Below, in pieces: positions 34,736 to 46,246 of a stretch of DNA of 64,000 nt. The stretch is from Cryoendolithus antarcticus (taxonomy: Eukaryota; Ascomycota; Dothideomycetes; Cladosporiales; Cladosporiaceae). How positions within the stretch are numbered: position 1 is the first letter of the stretch; the number at the start of each line of letters is the position of its first letter. Location of the stretch: positions 558,001 to 622,000 of the forward strand of contig NAJO01000009.1 of the NCBI GenBank assembly GCA_002077065.1, read 5' to 3'. Both the position numbers and the translations under genes were made by a program. Below the pieces are notes generated by a model that was not told the origin of the DNA, ran no database searches, and worked only from the letters and a program-made list of their open reading frames with translations.

Positions 34736-36237
34736 TCATTCATCTTTGGTGTAGTCCGAACTCTGCCGCCAACCTTTGCCATACCAGAATACCAGCAAAG
34801 GGATAGGCGCTAGAAGTAGGCAGACAGCGGCCAAGACCATGAAGCCCCAGCCATACCCAATTGCCTCCGTGAGTGGTGTCGTCAACAAGGGCAGGAAGGT
34901 ACCCATGAGGCAGCGAGTTATAAGCATCGCAGTCAAGGCGGATGCAGAGTATTCGCCAAATGCATCCACAACGAAAACCATCAGACCTGTGACACTCAGC
35001 ACCAGGCAGAATCCCATCATTGCTACCGCCACAAGCAGGAGGGGTGCGGGCAGCACGAGCGCTGCTACCCAGCCATAAGTTGCCACGGCGATCGGGAGAC
35101 AGAACGCTCCGACGATAGTCAAGGGCAGGCGATTCTCTGGACCGGAGCTATACGCTTCGGACTTCTGTAGGCGTACATAGATGCGGTCCACCAAGAGATT
35201 GCAGACCACGAGGCCACTGGCGGAGCCGACGCTGAAGCTCATGAACGATGTGCCAATGAGGGCTGGCGGAAACTTATACTGCCTTTGCAGTATATCCGGC
35301 AAAGTAGTCGACATTATATAGAAGAATGTAAACGCCACACTCCCGTACAAAGCTAGCGCTTTGAGGATGGAGGAGCTCCAGAAGACGCTGGCAGGTCGAG
35401 TCATCGATGTCCAGACTGCGACTTCGGTACGGCTCAGGGTGCGCACCAGTGAGAGGTCCTCGGCGTCTGACTTGCGCTGCCTAGATTGCTTTTGTAGGAT
35501 CACAACCTTGTAGGTCTCGCGCAGCAATGTGATGATCAAGATCTCTGCGATGACGGCCAGGATCAAGCTCATGTACATAATCCAGCGCCAGCCGACGTTC
35601 TGGGCTAGCGTACCAGCGATAGCAGGCCCGACAGCACCTCCAAGCAGTGGCGCAAGCATTGTAGCCGACATGGCCGTGCCTCTGTGCTCCGGAGGAAACA
35701 TGTCCCCAATAATCGCTGGGTTGAGGACATTCGTAGCGACAGCGCAGCCAGTGAGGAATCGTGAGAAGACCAGTACATTGACACTCTGACTGAGCGCACT
35801 GACAACGATGCCGATGATGAATAGGACGTTCGCTGCATTGAGGACAGGGTATCGGCCGTAGATCTCCGATAGAGGTGCGATGAGCAGAGGTCCTGCTGCT
35901 TCGCCTAGCTCCCAGATCGTTACAAGCAGTACGGACGCTGATCGACTCCCTTCTCCATGGTTTAGGTCTGCAATCATCTCACTAGCCACTGGTACAACTG
36001 AGATGCAGGTGAAGGTGCTATCGGACGTTAGCTCCTGCTGTGCGGCACAAATTGGCGAGCGACTCACACAGTGAACGCCATGAACGCCAAAAGCATCACC
36101 AATCCTCGCCTGTACGCCAGAGACCAATTCTCCGGCAATGCATCGTTCTTCTTGGGCTCAACTTCGTCAATTGACTCGTCAGACTCTGAGTCGACGCCAT
36201 TGGCCTGCAGCAGGGGCTCCCGCTCATCATTGACCAT
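34736..36237 (-). CDS. MFS drug/polyamine transporter, DHA1 family, 483 aa
   Basis: Twelve-TM proton antiporter type of the DHA1 branch, which exports drugs, polyamines or toxic metabolites. Exons 36237-36068 and 36017-34736 join through a 50-nt intron (36018-36067) with a GCTAAC branch, restoring AFMAFTV|TFTCISVVPVASEMIADL. Landmarks: ELGEAAGPLLIAPLSEIYGRYPV (motif A-like), FSRFLTGCAVATNVLNPAIIGDMFPPEHRGTAM, GAVGPAIAGTLAQNVGWRWIMYMSL (motif C region), and LLRETYKVVIL ending the first half. The central loop is basic and short. The N-terminal tail is acidic (DSESDESIDEVEPKKN). ATG 36237 is the first in frame. A convergent neighbour is the OPT gene. Confidence 0.9.
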
Positions 36238-36658
36238 CTCAGCCAACGCCGCTCCACGATATAAACGTCGCAACTAGATGCAAAGATTGCGAAAAGCCTG
36301 ACATCTTGGCCAATACTGCTACAATGTACTGCGGAGGGCGGTCTCTGATATCGCGTAATCGGGTACCCACAAATATCGCGAGGGTCCATTCTATGAGCAG
36401 CCTTGGCAGCTCAGTATGGCAATCCGAACCGACACGATATCAGATATAATGTTTGCATACCAGAGTGAATTACAATACCGTCTGCCATACGATGAGAGCA
36501 AACTAGCTCTCGTTGATCGTGCCATTTTCCCTGAGTATCACTCAATGGCCTGTGTACGTAAGAAGATGAGTACCTGACGTCTACCTCGCACGATGCAGAA
36601 GCACTTCATCCTAGAGCAGTGCTGGAAGAGGATTGCGCTATAGCTACGCAAACATATG
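36238..36658. other. Intergenic between two minus-strand genes
   Basis: Promoter region of the DHA1 gene and 3' region of bleomycin hydrolase. No gene seen. Confidence 0.45.
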
Positions 36659-38188
36659 TTAAGCCAGAGCGCCCATCGGATCCCACAAGGGCAGGACCTT
36701 CGGCTTCTGCTTCAGTATATCCCTCACTTCCTTTGACACAGCGTCGGGATGCACGACTGCCTGATACACGAACTCGTCCATCCACTTATCGCTCATGACA
36801 AAGTAGCCATCGGTGCCGACGGTGTCTGACCAGCTGTTCTCCACTCGCCATCTCACTGGCTTGCCATCAGAGTCCAGATGCACAGCAGTAAGTACCATAG
36901 CATGTGTCATGGCACTCTCACCAGTCTGTAGGCGTTGTGCTTTTGTCAGTCCAAGCTTGATGTCGAAGCCGAGCTCGTAGTCAATCAGATCAGTGTCCAT
37001 GATGCCGTAGCTAGAGTCTGATTGTTTGCCGACGTCGCTGCCGAAGAAAATTGGTTGACCAGCCTTCAGCATTGCCACGCACGCAGACTTTAGTATGTGT
37101 CTATCGACGTTGACGTAGGTAATTGGCTGACCTTGCCACACATTGCCCAGTAGATCGACTGTCAGAAGTTGACCATACTCGTTACGCGGATCGTTGATGA
37201 GCGAGAAGTACTTCTTCACCTCGATCGGTGCGGCGAATTCGAGTGGTGTCATTGTCACGGTCCTTTGTGTCTTCTTACTATCGTAGTACTCCCAGGTGAA
37301 GGGCTTGTCGGCAGGTGGAGGCGGACCAAGGGTGATTGTCAGAATGCGAACAATGTCTTGCATCATGCGTTGCTTTGCCTCTGCAATGTCGGACGCAGAG
37401 GCTCCTTTGTTCTTGAGAGCTCTCAAGATCAGCGCGTCTTGACGGAGCTTTGTGGTGATCAGCGAGTCCATCGGACGACTGGCTTTGGCATTGAAAGAGT
37501 CTGGGTAGAGTGTCTGTGGCACAAGGCCATATCTGTGGACCGTTAACGTTGACTCGCGTGGCATACAAAGGCAATTGTCTTACTTCGACACAAGGTTGAC
37601 AATCATGTCCCATTGTCCACCATCGCCAACCGGCGAACTGGTCAACGTCGATACGAGACGCGAGTCGATGTCTTGGTCTGCTGTAAGCAGTGTTGTCTCG
37701 AGAAAGTAGTTAGCCTTCTCGACTTTGTCCCAGAAGAACAAGTAAGCTTGGCTCAACTCGAACTTTTGCAGCTTGTACTTCTTCGACAAAGCAATGCGGA
37801 AGACATTCGTAGCCGCAAAGATCCAACATCGACCACTTGCTCGTTGATTCGTGACAGGCGCGATCTCCTCAGGGATGGAGACATTGAAGACCTGGCGATC
37901 AGCTACGATCGTCGATGGCCGCTCAAGCACGGCGTTGATGTTGTTCTTGGACAAAGCAGCCAAGCTTAGCTGGTTCTTTGGGTCTTTCAAGATGTCTACA
38001 ATGTACTCTTGTACTCGAGTCGCGGAAACAGAGCTCAGATCGCGAGACGATAGTACACCACGCGTGATCGACGATGGCTTGCCGTGGGAGATTCGGAGAG
38101 CGTCGAACTTCTCGTCGAGAGTAGTATATGGTGGTGGCTCGACCGCGACTCGACGAACAGGGCGCTCCACTGATTGCGCGGCGCCCAT
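36659..38188 (-). CDS. BLH1: Bleomycin hydrolase-type cysteine peptidase (C1B), 492 aa
   Basis: Papain-fold aminopeptidase that forms a self-compartmentalising hexamer in yeast and human orthologues and trims peptides; it also inactivates bleomycin and homocysteine thiolactone. An intron (37533-37583) joins ...NLVSK to YGLVPQTLYPDSF. The catalytic Cys is C121 in NQRASGRCWIFA, with the oxyanion Gln just upstream (VTNQ); His lies in ESAMTHAMVLTAVH and Asn in RVENSWSD. The C-terminus ends ...LWDPMGALA; the yeast enzyme uses its own C-terminal tail in the active-site cleft. The N-terminus begins MGAAQS, with Gly2 and Ser6, which fits N-myristoylation. Length is close to that of family members. 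Confidence 0.95.
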
Positions 38189-38892
38189 GGCTTCGTGTCT
38201 CTCAAGGTAATCCTTCGGGAGACTCTGCTGCTATATGCTCAGTTGAGGCAGTGATGCTTTGGTCGGTGGTGTCCGTGGAAGCCTGATCCAGCTCGAGCCA
38301 GCTCGTCAATGATACGGGAAACAAAAGTCCTATGTCAAGTCTTGCAGTGAGGCCTGAGAGATTGAAAATGTGATGTGGACGCGTTCATGTACATGCTATC
38401 GCGCGACACCCATTGAGGTGGTTGGCCCCGGATCGGGCAGGTCGATGAACATGAAGAGCTTGAGCACGGACATCATCGATGTGTGAGCGCCTACAATCCG
38501 CCATTCGAGGTACGCATGCTCAATCGGCCACGATATCGCATGGAACGACGCCAGTCGATACGAAGAACGGTGTTTGCGCAGACTAAGTTATAGTATAGCG
38601 ATGAGGACTGGAGACGATATGTACAAGATGCAAGGCGACCTCATTCCCGAGCCGCGCGGAGCGTGGCTTGGCAGGCTTCATGACCTTTTCCCTTCCAACT
38701 CTGTGCTCCATGACACCTGTCGGGTCACCTCCAGTACAAGATAGCGCGCTACCTTGCAACCTCATGTTGCTATGAGCGAGATGAATGCTGATGAAATGTT
38801 TGTGCTGCACTCAAACAGCTCCTCCCAGACCCCTTCTGCTAGCTTCTGATCTGATGATCACGTACCCTGAAGAGTCTTCAGAAGTATGCAGT
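38189..38892. other. Intergenic between two minus-strand genes
   Basis: Promoter region of bleomycin hydrolase and 3' flank of the next gene. No convincing ORF or repeat. Confidence 0.45.
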
Positions 38893-40446
38893 TTAAGCCG
38901 TGGCTCGATGGTCTGCAATGCATGCCTTGTCGCCACGTCTCAGGATCAACTTCAATCTCGTCTGTGGCGCGTCTTCAGTGGCACTTCTTCGCACAGGAGG
39001 CCTCACATTCAGCCTTAGCCGCTTTTTTGGATGCTCATCACCATCGACATCTGGGCTCGTCTCAAGCTTCCGCTTCGTCCCCTTCGGACTGGAGCTCATT
39101 TCGCTTCTCTCACTTGCTGCGAAAGGCGACATAGGCCGACCGAGTGTGTTCAAGCTCTTCGCTTCAGTTTGATTATCCGCAAGGCTTCGTATCGGACCAG
39201 CAATGGCAGGCAACGAACCACGCGAGTTGACTAGCTCGCCGAACTTAGCTTGGGCTTGAGTCGATTTGAAAGTGAGGACCACGATGCGCGACGAAATGTT
39301 CTCCTGAGCTGTCTCTTCCGGCGCATCGCAGTCTGACTTGGTACTCGACTCGTGGCTGTTGGTGACCGGAGGCGACGCTGAGCGAGTAAGTCGGGCCTTC
39401 TCAGTCGGACGAGACAGCCGCTTCGGACGGGCTGTGCAGTTGTCAGGGTGACCAGTCTTCGCAGCGGGCTCAGATGTCTGATCGTCGAGCAGAGAAGACG
39501 AATTTGTGAAGGATAGGGGTCTCGAGACGGCGTGCTTGACCGCAGTCACATGTCCAGACCGCACCTGCCTCGAGGCACCGGCGTCTCGGAGGCTCGGAGC
39601 GTCCACCATGTCAATCTGCAGGTCTCGCACATGACGAGCAATTGGTCGAGGCTCGGCAGTAAGCGACTTCGAATCTGTGCGCGCCATAGTCGGTACCTTC
39701 CCGACGCTGTTGTCGCACGTTGCCTGCGCGTCAGAAGAGTTTGAGTCCGTGCGCGCACGCACAAGTGCTGTCGCGCTGCGCTTTTCCGGGCTTCTCCTTT
39801 GCTTCCGGCCATTCTTCTGACCGAGTGTCGGATCATGAGGCGCGAGCGCGGCGGTCAAGCTGGCCTTGAGCACCCTCAGTCTGTGCTTATTGTGGACGAT
39901 CGCCGCTGCAACCCGATTCTCAGTCCCCTGCGCTTCAAGGCTTGCGTCAACCATATCGTCATCTTCTCCATCGGACGATTCGTACTCGTACTCGCGCAGT
40001 AGCTTTTGAGCCTTGCGCCTGCGTGGCAGCGAGATCTGCTCACCCTTCGGGAGATATGGTTCAAGGTTCCATCTGTTGGCGTGATTGCCTGCCAGCTTGT
40101 GTGACATCAGCTGGTAGGCTTTGCGATACTGCTTGGAGCTGCGGTCCAGCAGGTCGTCCAGAGCCTTCATGTCCCCTGAGAACGTCGCACCTTCGTGGTT
40201 GAAGCTTGCGGGACCAATGACCGTGAATGCGCCAGTCTGGGTATGGGCAAACTCGAGGGACTCGTGCAGGTGGGTGAACTTGACTGCAGGACCGCGACAT
40301 GGGGTCAGGATGTCTGGAGTATTGTTCTCTTTGTTTGCTTTCTCTTTTTCTGCCTTTCTCGGCGATGTCGTGAGCTGTCTTCCACTCGCCTTGTGGAGAG
40401 CCTCTATCTTCCTCGTACCCCTGCGCTCTCTTTGCGGTCTCTCCAT
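38893..40446 (-). CDS. Disordered, probably nuclear protein, 517 aa
   Basis: Single exon, unrecognised. The N-terminus is strongly basic (MERPQRERRGTRKIEALHKA, RKAEKEKANKENN) and contains a TP site (DILTPCRG). An ordered block follows (VKFTHLHESLEFAHTQTGAF, MKALDDLLDRSSKQYRKAYQLMSHKL), then PRRRKAQKLLREYEYE and an acidic patch (SSDGEDDDMVDASLE). Most of the rest is Ser/Thr/Arg-rich and low complexity. A lone conserved-looking strand-helix lies near residue 395 (SRIVVLTFKSTQAQAKFGEL). The end is basic (HPKKRLRLNVRPPVRRS, LKLILRRGDK). Composition suggests a chromatin- or cell-cycle-associated protein; that is inference only. Confidence 0.75.
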   Translation of the reverse strand: MERPQRERRGTRKIEALHKASGRQLTTSPRKAEKEKANKENNTPDILTPCRGPAVKFTHLHESLEFAHTQTGAFTVIGPASFNHEGATFSGDMKALDDLLDRSSKQYRKAYQLMSHKLAGNHANRWNLEPYLPKGEQISLPRRRKAQKLLREYEYESSDGEDDDMVDASLEAQGTENRVAAAIVHNKHRLRVLKASLTAALAPHDPTLGQKNGRKQRRSPEKRSATALVRARTDSNSSDAQATCDNSVGKVPTMARTDSKSLTAEPRPIARHVRDLQIDMVDAPSLRDAGASRQVRSGHVTAVKHAVSRPLSFTNSSSLLDDQTSEPAAKTGHPDNCTARPKRLSRPTEKARLTRSASPPVTNSHESSTKSDCDAPEETAQENISSRIVVLTFKSTQAQAKFGELVNSRGSLPAIAGPIRSLADNQTEAKSLNTLGRPMSPFAASERSEMSSSPKGTKRKLETSPDVDGDEHPKKRLRLNVRPPVRRSATEDAPQTRLKLILRRGDKACIADHRATA

Positions 40447-41099
40447 CTCTTTGTACGTTGGACCTTGGTCTTGAATTTGTCGTGGCTGGGCTGGAAAATG
40501 CGGTATGTATGTATGGTGGTGGGCTAGAGCTTTCTGCGAGAAATTTGTGCGGTCGCGAAAGCAGGAGCTAGCTGGGTGTGGGTATAGCTGGACAGGTATG
40601 TCAAGAAGATCTGTTCAACGATGCAGTATGCGAAGAATTTGGCGTGGATTGCACAGTGCTACTACACCACCTCCCTCAAACTGCATACTATTGGGATGTT
40701 GATCTGAGGACGGTTCCACTGCAAGGCACGGGCCGCTTCAAGTGAATGAACGCGAAGCAATTTGCACACAGTCACTGCCAATGCAACGGCAAGCCCCGCT
40801 GCTCTCAATACATTGGAGTGCCCTCGATACGGCCAGAGAAATAGCTCAATGGGTGTGTTCCGGTGGTATATACGCGTAAGTGTGAGAGCGGTAGGGAGGC
40901 GCATCACGCATTCTGGCATAACCCTCAACTTGATGTACTCGTCAAGGCAGGCAGCGACAACAGCAGATCTGGAACGTCTCACACGTAATGTTCAAAAGCC
41001 CTTTGTGTTCACAAGCGCCATCTATTCGCCTTTGCAGGCAACTGCGACTGCGGACAGGACCCTGCTTTTGGTACCAGTATAGCAGCCACATTGCATGTT
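40447..41099. other. Intergenic between two minus-strand genes
   Basis: Promoter of the disordered protein and 3' region of the M3 peptidase. Nothing recognised. Confidence 0.45.
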
Positions 41100-43369
41100 C
41101 TACCTGATCCTAATTGACTCGAATAGAGCATCTGTATTCGGCGCACGTCCAAGCAACGACTCCAGCAGCTCGCCCTCGTCCACCGAACTACCATTCTCCA
41201 GCACGGTGCGGCGATAACGCAGCCCTGCTTCCTTGCTCATTGGATCTTGCTTAAAGACGGTGGCGAACATATCGCTCGAGTAGACCTGTGAGCTGTAATA
41301 GAATACTGACGTTAACCGCAGAATTTCGACGATTGATAGGGTGATGGAATGGCAGCGACTTACGCAAGGTACACATATAGGCCATCGACAGTGAACCACA
41401 TTGGCTGATTTGCCTGAGCAGGCACCAGCTTGCTGGGCATGTCGAAGCTGAACGTCTTGCACGCTGTCTCGTGCCATAGCAGCGTGGTATCGAGAGCTTC
41501 GACAGCTTCAGAGCTTGAAGCAGAGGTCAATGCCAGCTCGAAGAGGCTCACATTTGCCAGCCCGAGAGTCCGAACGATGCTCTTGGCTTGCTTGCTGCGG
41601 ACGAGGGCATTGATAAGATCCTCTGGGAGAGTGTCTGGCTGGCCGGTAGTGGCCTTCGATCTGCCTGCGTCGACATCCGCCTGCCAGGTCTGCATGTATT
41701 CTGGCGACAGGTTCGAATAGTGCCGACTCAGCTTTCGCAGCGTCTCAGGGTACCAACACCACTCTTCGAGCATCTGACTTGGCGCTTCGTTGAAGTCGCC
41801 ACAGGAGGCGCCGCTAAATCTGGCGTACTGTGTCTGCGAAACCAAGTCGTGCATGGCATGGCCAAGCTCGTGGAAGAGAAGCACGACTTCGCCGTGGTTC
41901 AGGAGGCATGGCTTCTGCTTCGTGGGCTTGTCGAAGTTACAGACAAGCGCTGTTGCAGCATACTTGCGGGTGCCGTCGATATTTGTGTACGCCTGCTTGC
42001 TATCAGCCTCAGGTCACCTCGATGTTGGCAGTAGACCTACCGGGCAGACTGGCTGGTCGGAGAACCCAGATCGCTTTCCCTCTCGGGGATGCATGTCCAT
42101 GTACAGCCAGCCAAGGAAATTGCTGCCAGCGCTGCTCGAGCTGCTGGTGTCCCAAACCGCGAATACCTGCACCTCGTCCTGCCAGATGATAACATCACCG
42201 TTCCCATCACTGGCTAAATTGCCGCTATCGCTCTTCCGGAGTTCTTGGAAGGTGAGGCTCATCACATGCTCGAAGATACCGAGCATGCGGGTCACTGTCT
42301 CGTCCAGAGCAAAGTACTCGCTGACTGTCTTGCTATCAAGCGCGTACTTGTGCGACAAGAGCTTTTCTGAGTAGTATGGACGATCCCATGAGTAGAACTT
42401 GCCGTCGTCCTCCTCATGCCGACTCTCGAGGTCGTCATGTTTCATCTTACGACATGTGCTGACAAGAGTATCCTTAACGGGTGCGAGTCTGTCGACAATG
42501 TTCTCGAGGAAGCGTTGCATCTTCACAGGATCGCTATCCATGCGCCCGGCCATGCGTAAGCTGCCATAACTGTCGTGCCCAAGCAGTTTCGCCTTTTCGA
42601 GTCGCAAAGCCGCGACTTGCCGCAGGAGAGGCACGTTGGCGTGGCAAGTATTGGCAGCCGCCTCGTATACACGCCATCTAGTGTGGCTATTATGCACACG
42701 CTGCTGCATACTGTGGACTAGATTGCTGTCAAGTAGCATTCGTATTTTACCCTCGTGCGCACCTGCCCCGGCCCCCATTTCGTCAAGTAAGCTGGCATCA
42801 AGCCCGTCAAGCTCTTCACGGGTACACCATAGCTCCGCAGCATCATCGCAACGGTCTATGTACTCTAGCTCGAGCTTAGTGAGATCGGCGTTGATGCGTT
42901 TCAGGCTAGCGCGTCCATCGGCAGACAATGAAAGACCATTCCGCTCAAAGCTGGATATGGACTTCGTCAACCAGCGCTGAGACTCAGCGTCGAGAACCTC
43001 ACCACTGTCACGCACGGCGATCAGCAAATCATAGACGTCTTGTCGGGCAGCAGTGTCGGTGTCAAAGTCGTCGAAAAGAGAGCTCGCCTTCTGCGAAGCT
43101 TCGCGAACAGCAGCATCTATGCTGACTGCTGCGTAGAATTCGATCTGCTGGCGCTCGTACAGTTGAGCATTCTCCTCGCGAATGAGAGGCAAAAGCGTGT
43201 TCGCGAGGGTAGCGGTCTTGTCTGTAACCGCTGCAACAACATCGTCCTGCACCTTGCGTGCCCGTTCCAGTAAGCGATGTGTATCAGCGAGTAGCGACTC
43301 GGCGGTGAGGTTGAACAGTGGAGGTAACGCGGGAGGTCTAGACATCGATTGTACGGTGACCTGGACCAT
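41100..43369 (-). CDS. M3-family zinc oligopeptidase (thimet/saccharolysin type), 716 aa
   Basis: Zinc metallopeptidase that cleaves peptides shorter than about 20 residues, cytosolic or mitochondrial in relatives. Three exons, 43369-42041, 41992-41364 and 41292-41100, sum to 2151 nt. The first splice gives SDQPVCP|AYTNIDGTRKYAATALVCNF and the second restores YVYLASQVYSSDMFATVF. The zinc site HELGH is at residues 484-488 (LLFHELGHAMHDLVS), and the third ligand is in the downstream EAPSQMLEEW. The N-terminal half is the typical helical lid (LADTHRLLERARKVQDDVVA through LEKAKLLGHDSYGSLRMAGRM). There is no clear mitochondrial presequence, so it is probably cytosolic. Another Met eight residues in could also start it. 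Confidence 0.95.
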
Positions 43370-43753
43370 GTATGCGAAGCGTGTGATGATTCATGTGCCG
43401 TCGGATCCTGAAATGCTGCCGTAAGGTCCGGAACCGCTACCTGCACATCTCCGATAGTTCACGTTAAGCCTCGAGCAGGAAGCGTTGTCACCTGCTTCGA
43501 ATTATGGCTGGCATCCAGGTTGATAAGTGTATATATTCAAGTCAACAGATACTGAGGTACCGTTTCTTCACTGTGCCGTACGCTTGTTTAGCTTCATGCA
43601 AGAGCCAGGATCAGGCAGGTGCACTAATCCGTCCAATCAGACTCAGAGTGTGGGATGTGCTCGTTCGCGGCACAAGCTACTTCGAGATCTAGTGCATTCG
43701 CCGCATTCCCTTTGGAAATGTATAGGCATACAGCACGTCGATGGTGACATGCT
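43370..43753. other. Intergenic between two minus-strand genes
   Basis: Promoter side of the M3 peptidase. Nothing recognised. Confidence 0.45.
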
Positions 43754-44931
43754 CTAACTCGACGCCGATCCCTCGCTGCATGCCGAGTTCTCTTCAGCTA
43801 TGATAATATGATCTGCGAGGGCCGTGTCAACGCTGCGGACAATCTGATCAAGCGTAGGCAGTCCTCGGGTGCTGACCTGCAACTCGTCAAGCTGTCGTTG
43901 GAGCCTTGCAAGCTGCTCCAGAACCGAGTCGATGTTCGACAACGAGTCCGAGGCAGTGCTTGGAGAGCTGTGCACGTGAGCGCGAGTGTCAAGCTCCGAG
44001 CTGGGCGCTGTCATCGACGCAGTCGCAAGATCAACGCCGGTCCACGCTTTAGGAAGACGATGCGCGCTCGCAGAAGTAGATCCATGGTCGTAGTGATCAC
44101 CCGCTCTCACAGGTTCTGTAAAAGGACTCGGAGGGCGGCGATGAGGACCAGCAACGAAGCGTCTACCACTAGTGATGCCGAAGACAGGCCCAACACCAGA
44201 TTGCACAGGAAAGTTGCGCCAATCGAACGGCTCAGGCGTCGGCTTTGGGATGATAGGCGCAGTGTACTGCGCAAGTACTCTGCCAAATTCCGTCTGCTGG
44301 GGTAGAAGTCCTCGGACTTTTCGACGGAAGCACGGTCGTGTGCCATGCTCATGGTATACACATGTATCACCCATGTACTTCGCTTCTCGGCTTCCGAATC
44401 CTGCCAGCCTGTGCCTTTCGTGCGTGTCATACTCCACAAGAAAGTCTGGATGGACGTCATTCTGGGCTACGTCGAGCCACGAAGCAGTGCCAGAGTGGCA
44501 GTAGACATCCAGCCAAAGACGACGCAGAGCTGAGCCTGGCGGTGTGCCATCGTGTATTGTCCTCGTGAGCTGCACGTCGAAAGTACACTCGGTGCGAAGC
44601 TTTTCTATGATGCAGTCTATGAGCGCGTCTTTGAAGTCTCCGTCCATCAATTTTTCTCCGAAGATGTACGCTCTGACGAGTAACTCGTACTCGCTGGTCT
44701 TATCATTAACCTCGATGCCACAAGACCGGAGCTCACCAAAGTAAAGCCATGCCTGATAGATTGCGAACACTTTCGGGTCATCAGTGGGAAGCCTAATGTC
44801 CTTCCCTTGCGACTCTTGCCAATTGCCCTCCAGCGCCTTTCGCACGAATTCAGACCTGATCTTGATGATATTCTTGTGTACGGTAAAGCGAAGAGCTTCA
44901 TGGCCGACATGAAAAGCTACGACCTCGCTGC
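43754..44931 (-). CDS. BTB/POZ-domain protein, 5' end unresolved
   Basis: The frame from 44931 downward reads as a BTB domain: SEVVAFHVGHEALRFTVHKN, IRSEFVRKALEGNWQES, DIRLPTDDPKVFAIYQAWLYFGEL and a helix (YELLVRAYIFGEKLMDGDFKDALID). This is the class in which a BTB domain stands alone in fungi and mediates dimerisation or Cullin-3 binding. The acceptor CATAG|GCAGCGAG puts the exon start at 44931; a short upstream exon with the ATG could not be fixed, because the nearest candidate (donor after QESR near 44970) gives the wrong phase. The C-terminal half is Pro/Arg-rich and ends in a coiled coil (NIDSVLEQLARLQRQLDEL) and an acidic, Ser-rich tail. Confidence 0.75.
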
Positions 44932-46246
44932 CTATGCTATGTTCTTGTCAGCTGTAGAGTCGAGTCAGCACTCACTCTGCTCTCCTGGACGATTGAATTC
45001 GCTTGTGCAGCTATAGAAGTAGCGGCCACAACTTTCTTACAGTCGCTACAACCTAGAGAAAGAGAGACAGGACGCTGCATCTACATCGTTGACCATGCAA
45101 CGACATGAAGTGCATCGTGATCGTTCAAGAGGGAATTCCTCGTTGCAATGCTGTGTGATATATTCATGGCGCATATGTTGCGTGGTACATAGCTCTAGGG
45201 TGCAGAATAAGAACAGCCTGGCTTTCCAAACTCACCTCAGATCTAACGGCCTATGGGCGCGGATACTAGCGGCAGGCACTCTAGAGTGCCTCACGAAGGG
45301 TACTTTTGCGATCTGTAAGCCGCCGCGAGCGTCACTACCAGCTGCATGGAGCGTCGCGGGTACGCTGCCAAGTGCCTCGCGAATTCGAATCTCTTCGAAC
45401 GAATCCGACGCATAGTCCGGATGAGCTGTCAAAGATGCGAAGGCGTCGCAGTGTAGGAACGTTGGTGCGTGTTCGATGCGATAAGGGCTGTCCGAAGGAC
45501 ATTCGCCATCCTGAGGGTCGATTTCGTGATTCGGATGAGCGCCCTCATGGGCTAGCTGTCGCTCGGACTGCCAAGGGTCCAGAGGATGGGCCATGGGACA
45601 TGAGTCGTGAAAAGCTGTTTCCCTGCTCTTTGAGTGGAGTGGCTTGAAGCTGGCTAAGCTTCGATCAATATCATCTCAGGAATTCCAAGTCGTGTGTCGA
45701 TCTGGACTGAGATGCTGAAGGCGCACAGACGCGAAATAGAAGGGCTTTGACTATGATATTTGGCTGATCGCGAGTACTACGCATTGAACCCTGGGCTGAG
45801 TGACGCGTAGGTGGGCCAATGTCCGGAACGAGTATGGTGGTGAGAGTTGATAGCCTCCCTGGCAGACGCAGCTTCTAAAGTGCTGAGGGAATCGCTTGAG
45901 GTACTTCGCGATGGGAGGATCGGTGGACGCGAACCGGACGCGTTTGCCAGGATCCAGGGGAAAGAGTTCGTGCAGTTAAGGTGTTATCTGCCTGCCGAGC
46001 TGCCCAGCACAGCTACGTGAGACCTCACAACCAATCATCTTCGGCTTGCCATGTTGCTTATCGTCAATTCGTCCTATATGCTCTGCTACGGACACCTTTG
46101 AAGTTGAAGCGCTGCGCGCGAAGTCGCGTCCTGGAGCTGCGGAATGGGTTCCGCTTCAACACAAGAGACCAACTCAAGCCTCGTTAGTGTTCGTCACTGA
46201 GTAGCGCGCACAGCTTAGCAGTCGGCGGCCACAGACCGGGAAGCAG
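44932..46246. other. Intergenic with unresolved 5' exon and one small doubtful ORF
   Basis: Must contain the first exon of the BTB gene. A 120-codon minus-strand frame, 45594-45232, starts at an ATG and includes FASLTAHPDYASDSFEEIRI, which faintly recalls the short x-I-T-A-x-P-x-Y-x-x-x-S-x-E-E-L-R segment of Nup98-type proteins; it ends next to a perfect GTGAGT donor. I do not call it a gene. Confidence 0.3.
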
